Assembly: GCA_030431985.1 (NCBI GenBank)
Contig: JAUIIB010000013.1
Location: 1 to 64,000, forward strand
Source of the DNA: Gammaproteobacteria bacterium
GTDB lineage: Bacteria > Pseudomonadota > Gammaproteobacteria > Burkholderiales > Nitrosomonadaceae
Length of the DNA: 64,000 nt
Reading direction: 5' to 3'
Shown here: piece after piece, positions 39,453 to 49,700 of the stretch
Layout: every line of letters starts with the position of its first letter
How positions within the stretch are numbered: position 1 is the stretch's first letter
Notes under the pieces: model-generated
Told to the model about the DNA's origin: nothing
Database searches by the model: none
The model's input: the letters and a program-made list of their open reading frames with translations, nothing else
Program-made: the position numbers and the translations under genes

Positions 39453-40207
39453 TGGGTCAGTCTCCGTTTGTTTTAATACGCGGCCTGTTACGGGATGCCA
39501 GACACTGGGGCAATTTTAAACAATTGTTACAACAGCGATTCCCAAATACTCCGGTATTGGCCCTGGATCTACCCGGGAATGGCGCACTGAATCAGCAGAC
39601 GAGCAGCGATAACATTAGCGATATGACTGAGTCACTGCGCGAGCAAATTAGAAATCGACGCAATCTCAGGCTCATTGCCATTTCAATGGGTGGTATGATC
39701 GCTATTGACTGGATAACACGTTATCCGAATGAAGTTCAGTCCGCTGTGTTGATTAACTCCAGCTTGCGTAATCTTTCCCCGTTTTATCACCGACTGCATT
39801 GGAAAGCTTATTCGCGTTTAACAAAAATTATTTTGTTTGCAGTGCTCCACACAAAACCGGACTTCGAGGCCGACATTCTTGCGCTTACCTCAAATCATCA
39901 CAGTCAAGACATTGCGCTTCTCAAACGTTGGCAGCAATGGCAACAGCAAAATCCTGTCTCGCACACCAACGCGATCAATCAATGCTTAGCAGCCGCTAAA
40001 TTCTCAAATACGTTCCAACTGCATAGACCGGTACTCGTAGTCTCCAGTAAAATGGACCGTCTGGTTGATTGCCGTTGTAGCGCTAAGCTGGCTAAGGTAC
40101 TGGACGTCCCTCATTTTCAACATCAAACTGCGGGACACGATCTGCCGCTGGATGCACCTGAATGGCTGGTAAAGCAGATTGAGCAACAGCTTCCTTCTAC
40201 ACGGTAA
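39452..40207 (+). CDS. Alpha/beta hydrolase
   Basis: A 251-residue hydrolase of the esterase/lipase type. The oxyanion/GXSXG elbow is AISMGG (Ser near residue 77), the acid is in SKMDRLVD and the His in AGHDLPLDAPEW. It resembles small serine hydrolases such as BioH-like esterases. It is translationally coupled to the M14 gene. The ATG at 39452 is preferred over an upstream TTG at 39440. Confidence 0.82.
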   Translation: MGQSPFVLIRGLLRDARHWGNFKQLLQQRFPNTPVLALDLPGNGALNQQTSSDNISDMTESLREQIRNRRNLRLIAISMGGMIAIDWITRYPNEVQSAVLINSSLRNLSPFYHRLHWKAYSRLTKIILFAVLHTKPDFEADILALTSNHHSQDIALLKRWQQWQQQNPVSHTNAINQCLAAAKFSNTFQLHRPVLVVSSKMDRLVDCRCSAKLAKVLDVPHFQHQTAGHDLPLDAPEWLVKQIEQQLPSTR

Positions 40208-40274
40208 AACAGGAACAACAGCGACACTAAAACAATCCATTTGTTGATATTACTGCTTATATCAGCATCGTACG

Positions 40275-40308
40275 TAGTCATTCTCCTGTCACATTTGCAC
40301 TTTATCGT
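40275..40308 (+). promoter_or_regulatory. PhoB-box-like promoter of the OlsF-like gene
   Basis: TAGTCAT TCTC CTGTCAC (40275-40292) matches 12 of 14 heptamer positions, with a perfect second heptamer. After ten bases comes TATCGT (40303-40308), a 4/6 match to -10. The ATG is 35 bases further on with GGAG between. The promoter sits just after the end of the alpha/beta hydrolase gene. Confidence 0.7.
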
Positions 40309-40343
40309 ATCTGCCATCTATCGTTTGGCTGGAGAACGAATCA

Positions 40344-42101
40344 ATGATTGATGTCGATGCATTGTTACAGGACTATTTACAACACACGGATAGGCATCAC
40401 GGCAAGCCGTTGATAAAGAAAGCCTCTTCGATTCTAAAAAAACTGGTCCATCAAGACGAGATCAATCAGTTTATTGAAACGCACCAACATCTGGAGGGTT
40501 TGGAATTTAATGATGCCGTTTTGGCGCACTTTAATTTTGCCTTTCAGGTTTCCAACAAAGACCGCGCACGCATCCCAGATCAGGGCCGGGTCCTTATTGT
40601 CGCCAATCATCCGCTAGGGTCTTTAGACGGACTCGCGCTGCTCAAACTGATTTCGGAAATCCGAACCGATATTAAAATCGTTGCAACTACATTGCTAAAC
40701 TGTATCAATCCGCTCCGAAATCTTTTTCTTTCGGTAGATAATTTCAAACAATACAGTAATACACGTGACCAGCTCGACCAGATTGTCCACGCACTTGATA
40801 CTGATCAAGCTGTAATCATGTTTCCTACGGGTGAGGTTTCCCGTATTCGCCCTAACGGAATCCGTGACGGGAAATGGAAATCCAGTTTCCTCGCATTAGC
40901 GAAAAAAACTCAGGCACCAATACTGCCTGTCTACATTGGCGGAAAAAATTCAACACTGTTTTATGGCTTGTCAAGCATTTATAAACCACTTGGCACTATT
41001 ATGCTGGTTAATGAAATGTTCAATCAGAAAGATCATGAAATTTCATTTAGAATTGGCAACCCCATACCCTGGCAATCAATTGCAGCCACGGAACTGCCTA
41101 AAAAAACCATCGCCAAATTAATGCGCAAACAGATTTATTTGTTAGGTCAGAAAAAGAAAAAAGAACTGTTTAAGCCCATAGAAAACATTGTACATCCAGC
41201 GAAGACCAAGCTTATTCACAAGGAACTCAAGGCGTCTCAATTAATTGGCAAGACACAGGATGGAAAACACATTTATTTATTCGATTACATACCTAATTCT
41301 AGCGTCATGCGCGAAATCGGTCGTTTACGCGAGCTATCCTTCAGACAAGTTCAGGAAGGCACGGGCAATGCATTCGATATTGACAGTTACGACCGATATT
41401 ACCGCCATCTAATACTCTGGGATGAAGACGAGCTGGAAATTATCGGCTCTTATCGTATTGGCGAATCCGAAGAAATTCTGCGCGAATATGGACAGAAAGG
41501 CCTGTACACAAATAGCCTGTTTACATTTAATGAAACATTCGCACCCTACCTTGAACATGCAATAGAACTGGGCCGCAGTTTTATTCAACCCCGGTATCAG
41601 GGTAAACGCAGCCTCGATTACCTATGGTATGGCATAGGCGCCTACCTGCATCAACATCCCAATATACAGTATTTATTCGGGCCTGTTTCAATGAGTAATT
41701 CATGGCCGTCAGAGGCGCAAAAAATCATTGCCAGCTTTTATACAACGCTTTTCGGCAGCGAAAAAACACTGGCTGAAGCGAAACTCCCCTTACACTATGA
41801 CTCAATTCAGGATTTTGCGCCATATCAGCACACTACGAATGAAGCCGAATACAAACAGGCATATACACTGTTGAAAGAAAAAATGAACCTATTGGGCGTC
41901 AAAGTACCGGTACTTTACAAACAATATGTTGAGCTGTGCCGCCCCAGTGGCTGCACATTTCTGGATTTTAATATCGATCCAAAATTTTCAAACTGTGTCG
42001 ATGCACTTATTCTGGTTCAAATTAACGCAATCAAAGAAAAAAAATATCAGCGCTACATCGAAAGCCATAGCCAGATTACGCAAAATTTAAACTCCGCGTA
42101 A
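40344..42101 (+). CDS. olsF: Bifunctional acyltransferase, OlsF-like (ornithine-lipid synthesis)
   Basis: A 585-residue two-domain protein. The N-terminal domain is PlsC/hemolysin-like with ANHPLGSLDG (His and Asp of the acyltransferase motif near residue 93) and FPTGEVSR. The C-terminal domain (from about residue 320) is OlsB/GNAT-like: REIGRLRELSFR, then HLILWDEDELEIIGSYRI. This domain order and length match OlsF of Serratia, which makes ornithine lipid with N- and O-acylation activities on one chain. A PhoB-box-like promoter directly precedes it. The amino acid acceptor is inferred from the family. Confidence 0.78.
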   Translation: MIDVDALLQDYLQHTDRHHGKPLIKKASSILKKLVHQDEINQFIETHQHLEGLEFNDAVLAHFNFAFQVSNKDRARIPDQGRVLIVANHPLGSLDGLALLKLISEIRTDIKIVATTLLNCINPLRNLFLSVDNFKQYSNTRDQLDQIVHALDTDQAVIMFPTGEVSRIRPNGIRDGKWKSSFLALAKKTQAPILPVYIGGKNSTLFYGLSSIYKPLGTIMLVNEMFNQKDHEISFRIGNPIPWQSIAATELPKKTIAKLMRKQIYLLGQKKKKELFKPIENIVHPAKTKLIHKELKASQLIGKTQDGKHIYLFDYIPNSSVMREIGRLRELSFRQVQEGTGNAFDIDSYDRYYRHLILWDEDELEIIGSYRIGESEEILREYGQKGLYTNSLFTFNETFAPYLEHAIELGRSFIQPRYQGKRSLDYLWYGIGAYLHQHPNIQYLFGPVSMSNSWPSEAQKIIASFYTTLFGSEKTLAEAKLPLHYDSIQDFAPYQHTTNEAEYKQAYTLLKEKMNLLGVKVPVLYKQYVELCRPSGCTFLDFNIDPKFSNCVDALILVQINAIKEKKYQRYIESHSQITQNLNSA

Positions 42102-42251
42102 ATAATTATACTGACATCAGTTCTGGGATAGTTCTGGGCAATACCGCCTTTCCTCCGAGTTATATATCCCAGACTCTATCTGACTTAATCCAAACACTTG
42201 CATCAAATATGATGCCGAAATCTCCTCTAAAAATCGGCAAACTTCATAGAT

Positions 42252-42285
42252 CTGTCATCAAAATGACACGAATGCGTTTTAATAT
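42252..42285 (+). promoter_or_regulatory. PhoB-box-like promoter of the phytase-like gene
   Basis: CTGTCAT CAAA ATGACAC (42252-42269) has a perfect first heptamer and 12 of 14 matches overall. Ten bases later is TAATAT (42280-42285). GGAG precedes the ATG at 42322. The preceding part of the gap (42102-42251) shows no gene. Confidence 0.7.
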
Positions 42286-42321
42286 CCCTGAGTATCCAAT
42301 AGACAGATAGCAGGAGCCCGA

Positions 42322-44694
42322 ATGCATAACAATAAAACCATATCTTTAATCACAGTCAACACATTTGCTGTAATCGTATTGGCTGTATACACATTGTCCC
42401 CTTTTACCGCACAAGCGGGCCCAATATTTAACCGCATTGCAACTTTCCCCGTGTATTTGAATACCGATATAGACCTGGAAACGGTTGCTGAAATCGTCGA
42501 TGCTAGTAAAGACGGCAAAACACTGGTTTATACCGACAGTGAAACCGGCAAACTCGGTTTTGTCGATATTAAACGACCATCTAAACCAAAAGCGCTCGGC
42601 GCCATAGACGTTGGCGGTGAACCAACTTCGGTTGCTGTTGCTGGTAAATACGCTCTAGTTGCGGTCAATACATCACCGAGCTTTGTTGCACCCAGCGGCC
42701 ACCTGCATGTGGTACACATCAAGTCGCAGGCAATTGTCGCAACACACGCTCTGGCCGGACAACCGGATTCGATAGCAGTCAGTCCCGACGAACGTTATGC
42801 CGCCGTCGTGATCGAAAACGAACGCGATGAGGATTTAGGCAATGGCGAACCGCCACAGGCACCAGCAGGCCTGTTGCAGATTGTCGATCTCACCGGAACA
42901 CCTGCTGATTGGTCGATTCGCGATGTCAATCTAGATGGCATTGCTGATTTATTTACCGGTGACGCGGAACCCGAATATGTCGATATTAACGAAAACAATA
43001 TTGCGGTCGTCACGATGCAGGAAAATAACTACATCGTACTGATTGATCTGGCAACCGGCGCCATCATCAACCACTTTTCCGCAGGTAGTGTCGATCTTAA
43101 TCAGATCGACACACAGGAAGAAGATCCAGCTTTAATTAGTCTAACAGATACACAGACAAATATTGCACGTGAACCTGATGGTGTTATCTGGATTTCCGAC
43201 AGTGTTTTTGCTACAGCCGATGAAGGTGATTTATTTGGTGGTAGCCGTGGATTTACCTTGTTCGATACGGACGGCAATATTTTGTATACGTCAGGTAATA
43301 CATTAGATCACGTTACCGTCCGCCTGGGCCATTATCCCGATGGACGTTCCGGCAATAAAGGTAACGAACCGGAAAATGTTGAATTCGCCAAATTTCGTCA
43401 TAGCCCATATTTATTTGTCGCATCCGAAAGATCTAGTGTGATTTTCGTTTATAAAGTTAAAAGGCATAACAAGCCCCGGTTGGTGCAAGTCTTGCCTGCA
43501 GGTATTGGACCTGAAGGGATTAAAGCTATCCCCAAACGAAATCTTTTTGTCGCTGCAAGCGAAAACGATGCGCGTGACGATAAATTCCGCAGCACTATTA
43601 CAATTTATCAATTAACAAACAGAATATTCAATCGGACAAACGGTTACCCAACCGTGATTTCAAAAAACCGCTCCGATGGTACGCCTATCCCTTGGGGTGC
43701 CTTATCTGGTTTTGCAATGGATTCCAAGGATAAAAATACCCTGTACGCCGTACACGACAGCTTTTATCAGCAAAGCCGCATTTATGCCATGAACATAAAA
43801 AGAATGCCAGCGGTAATCACAGATGAAATTATTCTCAAAGATCAAAATGGTAATACTGTTAATCTGGATGCTGAAGGCATCGCGGTAAGCGCCAGTGGTG
43901 ATAACAGCTTCTGGATAGCATCGGAAGGCACCGGGTCAATGGATGATCCCAGTCGGCCGGTAACGAGTCTTAATACATTGGTACATGCCGCAAAAGACGG
44001 TACGATTATTAAAATGGTCACGCTGCCTGATAGCGTGAATGACAAACAACGGCGTTTTGGTTTCGAAGGTGTTGCATCGGTTGTAGAAAACGGTCATGAA
44101 GTGCTCTATGTTGCATTCCAGCGCCCGTGGATTGATGACCCCAAACCAAACAATACCGATGACGGCGGTAAAGTCAGAATCGGACGTTATGACACTTCAG
44201 ATCAAACCTGGTCTTTTGCATATTATCCCCTGGAAGTCCGCCAATCTCCGAATGGTGGATGGGTTGGATTGTCTGAAATCACAGCGCTAGGAAATGATCG
44301 CTTTGCAGTAATTGAACGCGATAATCAAGCGAATACCGATGCACGTATCAAACGCGTCTATGAATTTTCTATTGCAGAAGTGGTTTTCAAACCGGAAGGA
44401 GACAGTTTTGATACGTTAAATAAAACGCTTGTCCGTGATTTGATGCCTGACCTAGAAGCGACAGGCGGCATGGTGTTAGAAAAAATCGAAAGTCTTGCAA
44501 TCAATAAGAGAGGTGATATGTTTTTTGCGAATGATAATGATGGTGTCGACGACTCCAACGGTGAAACCCAATTAATACGGATTAAAAAAGGGTTTAAAGC
44601 ATCCCGTCATTCTCTTGGTTATGGCTACGAATACGACGACGAGGATGATGACTACTTTGACGACGAAGATGATGACGATGAAGATGACGACTAA
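42322..44694 (+). CDS. Secreted phytase/esterase-like beta-propeller protein with Asp-rich tail
   Basis: A 790-residue exported protein; the signal peptide ends near TAQAGP (residues 1-34). The N-terminal part is a YVTN/choice-of-anchor-like propeller (GGEPTSVAVAG, SIAVSPDERYAAV, ITAEGDLFGG region). The C-terminal part matches the esterase-like phytase group (LDAEGIAVSASGDNSFWIASE; FEGVASVVENG; IESLAINKRGDMFFAND). The last ~20 residues are almost all Asp and Glu. A PhoB-box promoter suggests a phosphate-scavenging role; the actual activity (phosphomonoesterase, phosphodiesterase or phytase) cannot be determined. Confidence 0.75.
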   Translation: MHNNKTISLITVNTFAVIVLAVYTLSPFTAQAGPIFNRIATFPVYLNTDIDLETVAEIVDASKDGKTLVYTDSETGKLGFVDIKRPSKPKALGAIDVGGEPTSVAVAGKYALVAVNTSPSFVAPSGHLHVVHIKSQAIVATHALAGQPDSIAVSPDERYAAVVIENERDEDLGNGEPPQAPAGLLQIVDLTGTPADWSIRDVNLDGIADLFTGDAEPEYVDINENNIAVVTMQENNYIVLIDLATGAIINHFSAGSVDLNQIDTQEEDPALISLTDTQTNIAREPDGVIWISDSVFATADEGDLFGGSRGFTLFDTDGNILYTSGNTLDHVTVRLGHYPDGRSGNKGNEPENVEFAKFRHSPYLFVASERSSVIFVYKVKRHNKPRLVQVLPAGIGPEGIKAIPKRNLFVAASENDARDDKFRSTITIYQLTNRIFNRTNGYPTVISKNRSDGTPIPWGALSGFAMDSKDKNTLYAVHDSFYQQSRIYAMNIKRMPAVITDEIILKDQNGNTVNLDAEGIAVSASGDNSFWIASEGTGSMDDPSRPVTSLNTLVHAAKDGTIIKMVTLPDSVNDKQRRFGFEGVASVVENGHEVLYVAFQRPWIDDPKPNNTDDGGKVRIGRYDTSDQTWSFAYYPLEVRQSPNGGWVGLSEITALGNDRFAVIERDNQANTDARIKRVYEFSIAEVVFKPEGDSFDTLNKTLVRDLMPDLEATGGMVLEKIESLAINKRGDMFFANDNDGVDDSNGETQLIRIKKGFKASRHSLGYGYEYDDEDDDYFDDEDDDDEDDD

Positions 44695-44730
44695 CAGTTT
44701 TTCTTAATACAACTGCAAGCGAGCTGTTAA

Positions 44731-46032
44731 ATGATTAGAGCGTATCGGCGTGAGGCGCTTTTTTTCCTCAGGCACTATAATGATATTGATCACATCGTGC
44801 CTGTCATTTATAAATGGTCTCAATCGGGCCACCAATGCACCGTGGTTTTGATTGGTTTTACAAATATCAGAAAAGATTACCGCATACAGTTTATTTCAAC
44901 ACTCGCTTGCGTCAAAGTTTTAAGTATTCACGATCTACTAACGCCGGTGGATCAATTCCATTTCTGTTCCATCAGCTTAGTCCTATATGGTTATTCGGGT
45001 CAGTATGTGAATCGGTCTTTTTATCGACTGTTCACGTATATGTGGCCTAAAAAGAAACGCCTGCAGTTCTGGAATAAGATAGCAAAGTTATTATTAAAAA
45101 CAGCGTTCGTAAAAAATATAAAGAGTGTGGTTGTTTTTGATTGGATCAGCCAAAAATCGACTCTACCCTTAGAATTCGTGCACTGTTTACTTTTATTATC
45201 CCGAAATGAAGGTCACACCAGCATTTCTTTACCGCATGGCGATAGCCCGCACATCAACGAACTGATCCGCAATCACGAATTCAGTATTCAGCCGCAAGCA
45301 AAATATGCATTCAGTGATATGTTTGACTTCATTGTGTGTCCGAATGAATTATGTGCAAAACGCTACCGTCCTTTTATCAGCAGCACTAAAATAAAAGTGC
45401 TGGGATCACCCAGGTATAACGACGAATGGCTGGCTCGATTACGGCGGCTATTGCCTACAACCGCTATCCAGAAAAATCAGCAGTTACTGAACATTGTATT
45501 CTTTTTGCGCAAAAACGAATTCTCGTTATTCTGGGACGAAATAAAGCGGGTTATGAAGATGCTGATCCAATTTGAAAATGTACAGCTCATTATTAAGCCT
45601 CATACACGCGATTATCAACAGAAACCACTTAGAAGCATCCTCAGACAAATTCAGTCACCGAGAATAGAAGTTGCACAGGAACATGCACACTCTGTCAATT
45701 TAATCGAAATGGCGCATATTGTTATTGATGTGGCCACATCCGCTGCTTTTGAAGCCGTCAAGCATGGAACTCCTGTACTCTCAGCAGATTATTTACATGC
45801 AGGCCGTTCCACTATCGCACACTATATCCCTGAAACAACAATGCACTGTCGTGATGACATTTATCATGCTATTCAACGCTTCATAAAAGATCCACAACAC
45901 GATTTCTACAATACCCAACATCGTGCAAACTTTATTCGGCACATGCTGGATGTTCCAGACAAATATGTTTTAGAACGATATGTCAGCTTGTTAGCTGGGG
46001 AAACCCAGGCACCTAAACGACTGGTTGCGTAA
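44731..46032 (+). CDS. Surface-polysaccharide transferase-like protein (GT-B, CDP-glycerol transferase-like)
   Basis: A 433-residue soluble protein. Visible blocks are LPHGDSPHINE, VCPNELCAKRY, LGSPRYNDEW, IIKPHTRDY and the C-terminal VATSAAFEAVKHGTPVL, a pattern seen in GT-B-fold polyol-phosphate or capsule transferases. The exact function is unrecognised. It lies 37 bases after the phytase-like gene and converges with the PPTase gene leaving only four bases between them. A role in the NRPS pathway is not demonstrated. Confidence 0.6.
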   Translation: MIRAYRREALFFLRHYNDIDHIVPVIYKWSQSGHQCTVVLIGFTNIRKDYRIQFISTLACVKVLSIHDLLTPVDQFHFCSISLVLYGYSGQYVNRSFYRLFTYMWPKKKRLQFWNKIAKLLLKTAFVKNIKSVVVFDWISQKSTLPLEFVHCLLLLSRNEGHTSISLPHGDSPHINELIRNHEFSIQPQAKYAFSDMFDFIVCPNELCAKRYRPFISSTKIKVLGSPRYNDEWLARLRRLLPTTAIQKNQQLLNIVFFLRKNEFSLFWDEIKRVMKMLIQFENVQLIIKPHTRDYQQKPLRSILRQIQSPRIEVAQEHAHSVNLIEMAHIVIDVATSAAFEAVKHGTPVLSADYLHAGRSTIAHYIPETTMHCRDDIYHAIQRFIKDPQHDFYNTQHRANFIRHMLDVPDKYVLERYVSLLAGETQAPKRLVA

Positions 46033-46036
46033 ATAT

Positions 46037-46738
46037 CTACATGTTGCTTCTCAATGTAATACAAGTCAGCCAGTAATCGTTGAACTTCAGATATTGGCCT
46101 TCGGCCCGGTCGATTATACAATTCAGCTGATGCTGTCCTCGATAGCATGCACTAAATGCGTTTTTAGTTTCGTTTAATTGTATTTCAATATCTAGAAAAT
46201 CAATAAATTCCCCGACAAGCGGATAAAGAAGTTTATAGCAGCTTTCTTTAGCGCTAAAAATCAATGTCGCATCGATATCTTTGTAATGCACTTGTTCATT
46301 GGGCAAAAGTATCTTAGGGTTCAAGGTGCGGTCCAGCCTCTCTACACTTTCCAGATCAATACCTATAGCTCTGTAATTCGCGTGTGTCGTTACAGCAACA
46401 GCAGCATATGTTTGGGTATGTGTAATACTGCCAACTATGTTGCAAGGCCATTTGGGTTGCCCGCCGTTTCCGGGGAGCAAATCAAATTGATCAATTCCAA
46501 AATCGGCTAGTGCATGATGCGCTAGCCAACGTCCCGTGGAAAATTCGTTTTGCCTTTTCTTGACGGCACTATTCACGACCTTTCGTTCTATATGCGAAAT
46601 ATCGCCGTAGTGGTTTCCTACGGCAGCCCCCAGGCATATCAATTCAGTGAAGCTAAACTGCAAATGAAACTTGTTCAGCTCTCCAAAACTCGACACGAAA
46701 AAGCGACTATTACTTACAGTTAGAATAAACCACAACAC
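46037..46738 (-). CDS. 4'-phosphopantetheinyl transferase (Sfp/EntD type)
   Basis: About 233 residues. The core motifs GIDLESVERL (near residue 128) and FSAKESCYKLLYP (near 161) provide the magnesium and CoA-binding residues. Upstream blocks STGRWLAHHALADFG and NGGQPKWP..VGSITHT are EntD-like. It would load pantetheine arms on both carrier domains of the adjacent NRPS. The start is uncertain: the GTG at 46738 lies ten bases after the NRPS stop but its site overlaps GGAG poorly; no ATG is available before the family core. Confidence 0.88.
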   Translation of the reverse strand: MLWFILTVSNSRFFVSSFGELNKFHLQFSFTELICLGAAVGNHYGDISHIERKVVNSAVKKRQNEFSTGRWLAHHALADFGIDQFDLLPGNGGQPKWPCNIVGSITHTQTYAAVAVTTHANYRAIGIDLESVERLDRTLNPKILLPNEQVHYKDIDATLIFSAKESCYKLLYPLVGEFIDFLDIEIQLNETKNAFSACYRGQHQLNCIIDRAEGQYLKFNDYWLTCITLRSNM

Positions 46739-46748
46739 TCCATAGTTA

Positions 46749-49700
46749 TTATGGATTATTCATTTCTAAACTTTTATCGATAATACCGACAAAATCATTC
46801 AAGTTGTCATATAGCCAGTTACCATGATTACCTTTCACGATATGAACCGAGCCCCCTTCAGTTGCCCGATCAAGCCATGGCCGATTAATATCCACACGAG
46901 TCACAAATGGACTTTCTGCCGTCCGAATCAGTGTGATATTACCGCGGTAGCCTTTAGATGGTGCGTAAGAACATAGTGCCTGGTTAATACGATATTCCAA
47001 CACCTCGTGTTTAGCCAGCACGCGTAGCGCATGCCAATTTGATTTAAACAGCGTCCCACCCGTAATCAAATAGCGCAATCGCTCCATTGACAAATATGAA
47101 GCAAATCGCCGTGGACTCAGGCCTTTGGATTCACGCAAAGCTGGTGGAATCCACATCACAAGCGCACCTACTTCATGACCCATTTCCTGCAAGCGCACCG
47201 CCATTTCATAAGCAAGATAAGCGCCCTCGCAACCACCACCCAAATTATAAGGACCTTGCGGACAAGCATTTAAAATTTCCTGTATGTAATGCTCGGCAAA
47301 TTCTTCAATACGAGTAAAAGGTTTTAACCCTTTTTCCATACGCTCGGTCAATAAAGCATACAGATCCAGCTGGTAGAACGGCTGATCTTCACCGAGGTGC
47401 CGTGGTATCTCAGCGTACTTAGGATGGCTGCCTGCCGCAAAAAATGGGGGCTTATTGCCACTTGTTCTGTGTGGAACAAAACCCGATGGCGAAGCTTTTT
47501 TATCACTATCAGAAAGTGTATTGGCAACATACTCAATCGTACGCCCCTGCAAAAGTGCTGCAAGCGAAACGCGTTGTCCAATTTTTTCTTCTATCTTAGA
47601 AACCAAACGAACAGCCAGTAATGAATGACCGCCCACATCAAAGAAATCATCCCGTACACCAACTGGTGAGACGCCAAGTATTTCTTCCCAAATGTCGACA
47701 AGCATTTTCTCTTGTTCATTTCGAGGCGCCACATAGGTGCTACTGGTCCCTTCACGTTCACGGCTTGGGGCAGGCAGTTCTTTTCTGTCGATCTTTCCGT
47801 TGGGAGTTAATGGTATTGCATCCATGAATATACATGTACTCGGCATCATATAATCCGGCAAGTGATTCTTCAATTTTGCCATAATCTGATTGGAATCTTT
47901 AGATGCCTCATCTGCAACAACATAAGCCACAAGCCGTTTATCGCCTGGTACGTCCTCACGGGCGATTACGACAGACTGTTTGATGCCATCCAATTTCTCA
48001 ATTAGCGATTCTATTTCACCCAGTTCAATTCTAAACCCGCGTAATTTGATTTGATGATCAGTTCTACCCAGACACACTAACGTGCCATCCTCCTTGTAGC
48101 GCGCCAAATCACCCGTTCTAAATATCTTGGAACCGGTCTCGCCTGCAACTGGATTATCAATAAATTTTTCTCTGGTCAGCTCGGGCCTATTCAGATAACC
48201 GTTTGCAAGTCCCATACCCCCAATACACAGCTCACCGATTAATCCCGGTGGAACAGTATTGTTGTATTGATCCAGCAAGAAAATTTTTGTGTTATCGATT
48301 GGCCGGCCGATTGGTACTGCACCATCTACCGATTCGACTTTATGTACCGTAGACCACACTGTTGTTTCAGTTGGTCCGTACATATTCCACAAACTTTTTA
48401 CCAGTGGTAATAACTGTTCCGCAAGCGACTGAGGAAATGCCTCCCCACCGCATAAGGCAACAAGGTTATTAGCACCTTTCCATCCGGTGTCTATTAATAA
48501 TTGCCAGGTCGTCGGTGTTGCCTGCATCATTGTCGCACCGGAGTTTTTCAGCTGATCTGCAAGCGCTTCTCCATTAACGGCTACCGAGCGCGGACAAATA
48601 ATGACACGAGCACCCGCTGTAAGCGGTAAATAAAGCTCCAGTCCGGCAATGTCAAACGACAAAGTGGTTACTGCAAAGAATCGATCGTCTGCCTTAATCC
48701 CCGGCTTTTTCCGCATTGAACTCAGCAAATTAGTGATAGCTTGGTGTGAAATCTGTACACCTTTTGGCAATCCGGTCGAACCGGATGTAAAAATGACATA
48801 AGCCAGATCAGTGGTATCGACATGAACGGTTTCACTCATGTCTGTACTTTCGTGACCGATCGCCTCAGCATCGCTATCAAAATTAATCAATGATGCTTTT
48901 TCTGTTGGCAGATCTGTGCAAAGATCACCTTCTGTAATCAGAAGGTTGATATTAGCATCTTCCAGTATGAATGACTGCCGTTCCCGTGGAAACTTTGGAT
49001 CAATAGGTACATACGCCGCACCCACTTTCATAATAGCCAGCATACCGACCAGCATTCTCGGCGAACGATCGACACACAATCCAACTAACGTTTTAGGTTG
49101 TACGCCTTTACGCCGCAAATAATTTGCCAGCTGATTTGATTGCTGAATTAATTGACGATACGTGACTTCCTCAGATTCAAAAACAACTGCGGTCGCGTCC
49201 GGTGCCGATTTACAGGTTTCTTCGACCAATCCATGCAATGTCAGATTTGGTCTAAGGTCAGCAGCTGTATCATTCCACGATACCAGCATTTGCTTACGTT
49301 CCTCTTCGCCACTCAATACAATTTCAGAGATACGCTGATCAGCGTTGTTTACCATAGCTCGCAGCAACATCTTGTAGTGTTCAATCATGCGGGCAATTGT
49401 GGACGTCTCGAATAGATCCGTATTGTGTTCCCAAATCATGGTAAGTCCGTCGTTCTCAGAACCCTGAGCTAATCCAATTTGTTGCGCAGAGTGAGGAATA
49501 CCGATAACACCCAGATCAAATTTAGATGAACCATTACTGATTACAGGTTTTATCTTGACATCCAGGTTAGTCATCCCCGACTCTGGCATCGGTTCATCAT
49601 GGAAGCTGAACATAACTTGAAACAAAGGATTCATGCTTAAATCGCGTTTAGGCTGAACAGCTTCTACAACCCGATCAAAAGGTACATCCTGGTATGAGGC

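Noticed and set aside
44631-44694. Repetitive GAC/GAT tract as a possible CRISPR or tandem repeat
   Set aside because: It is in frame and encodes the acidic protein tail; there are no spacers or unit repeats.
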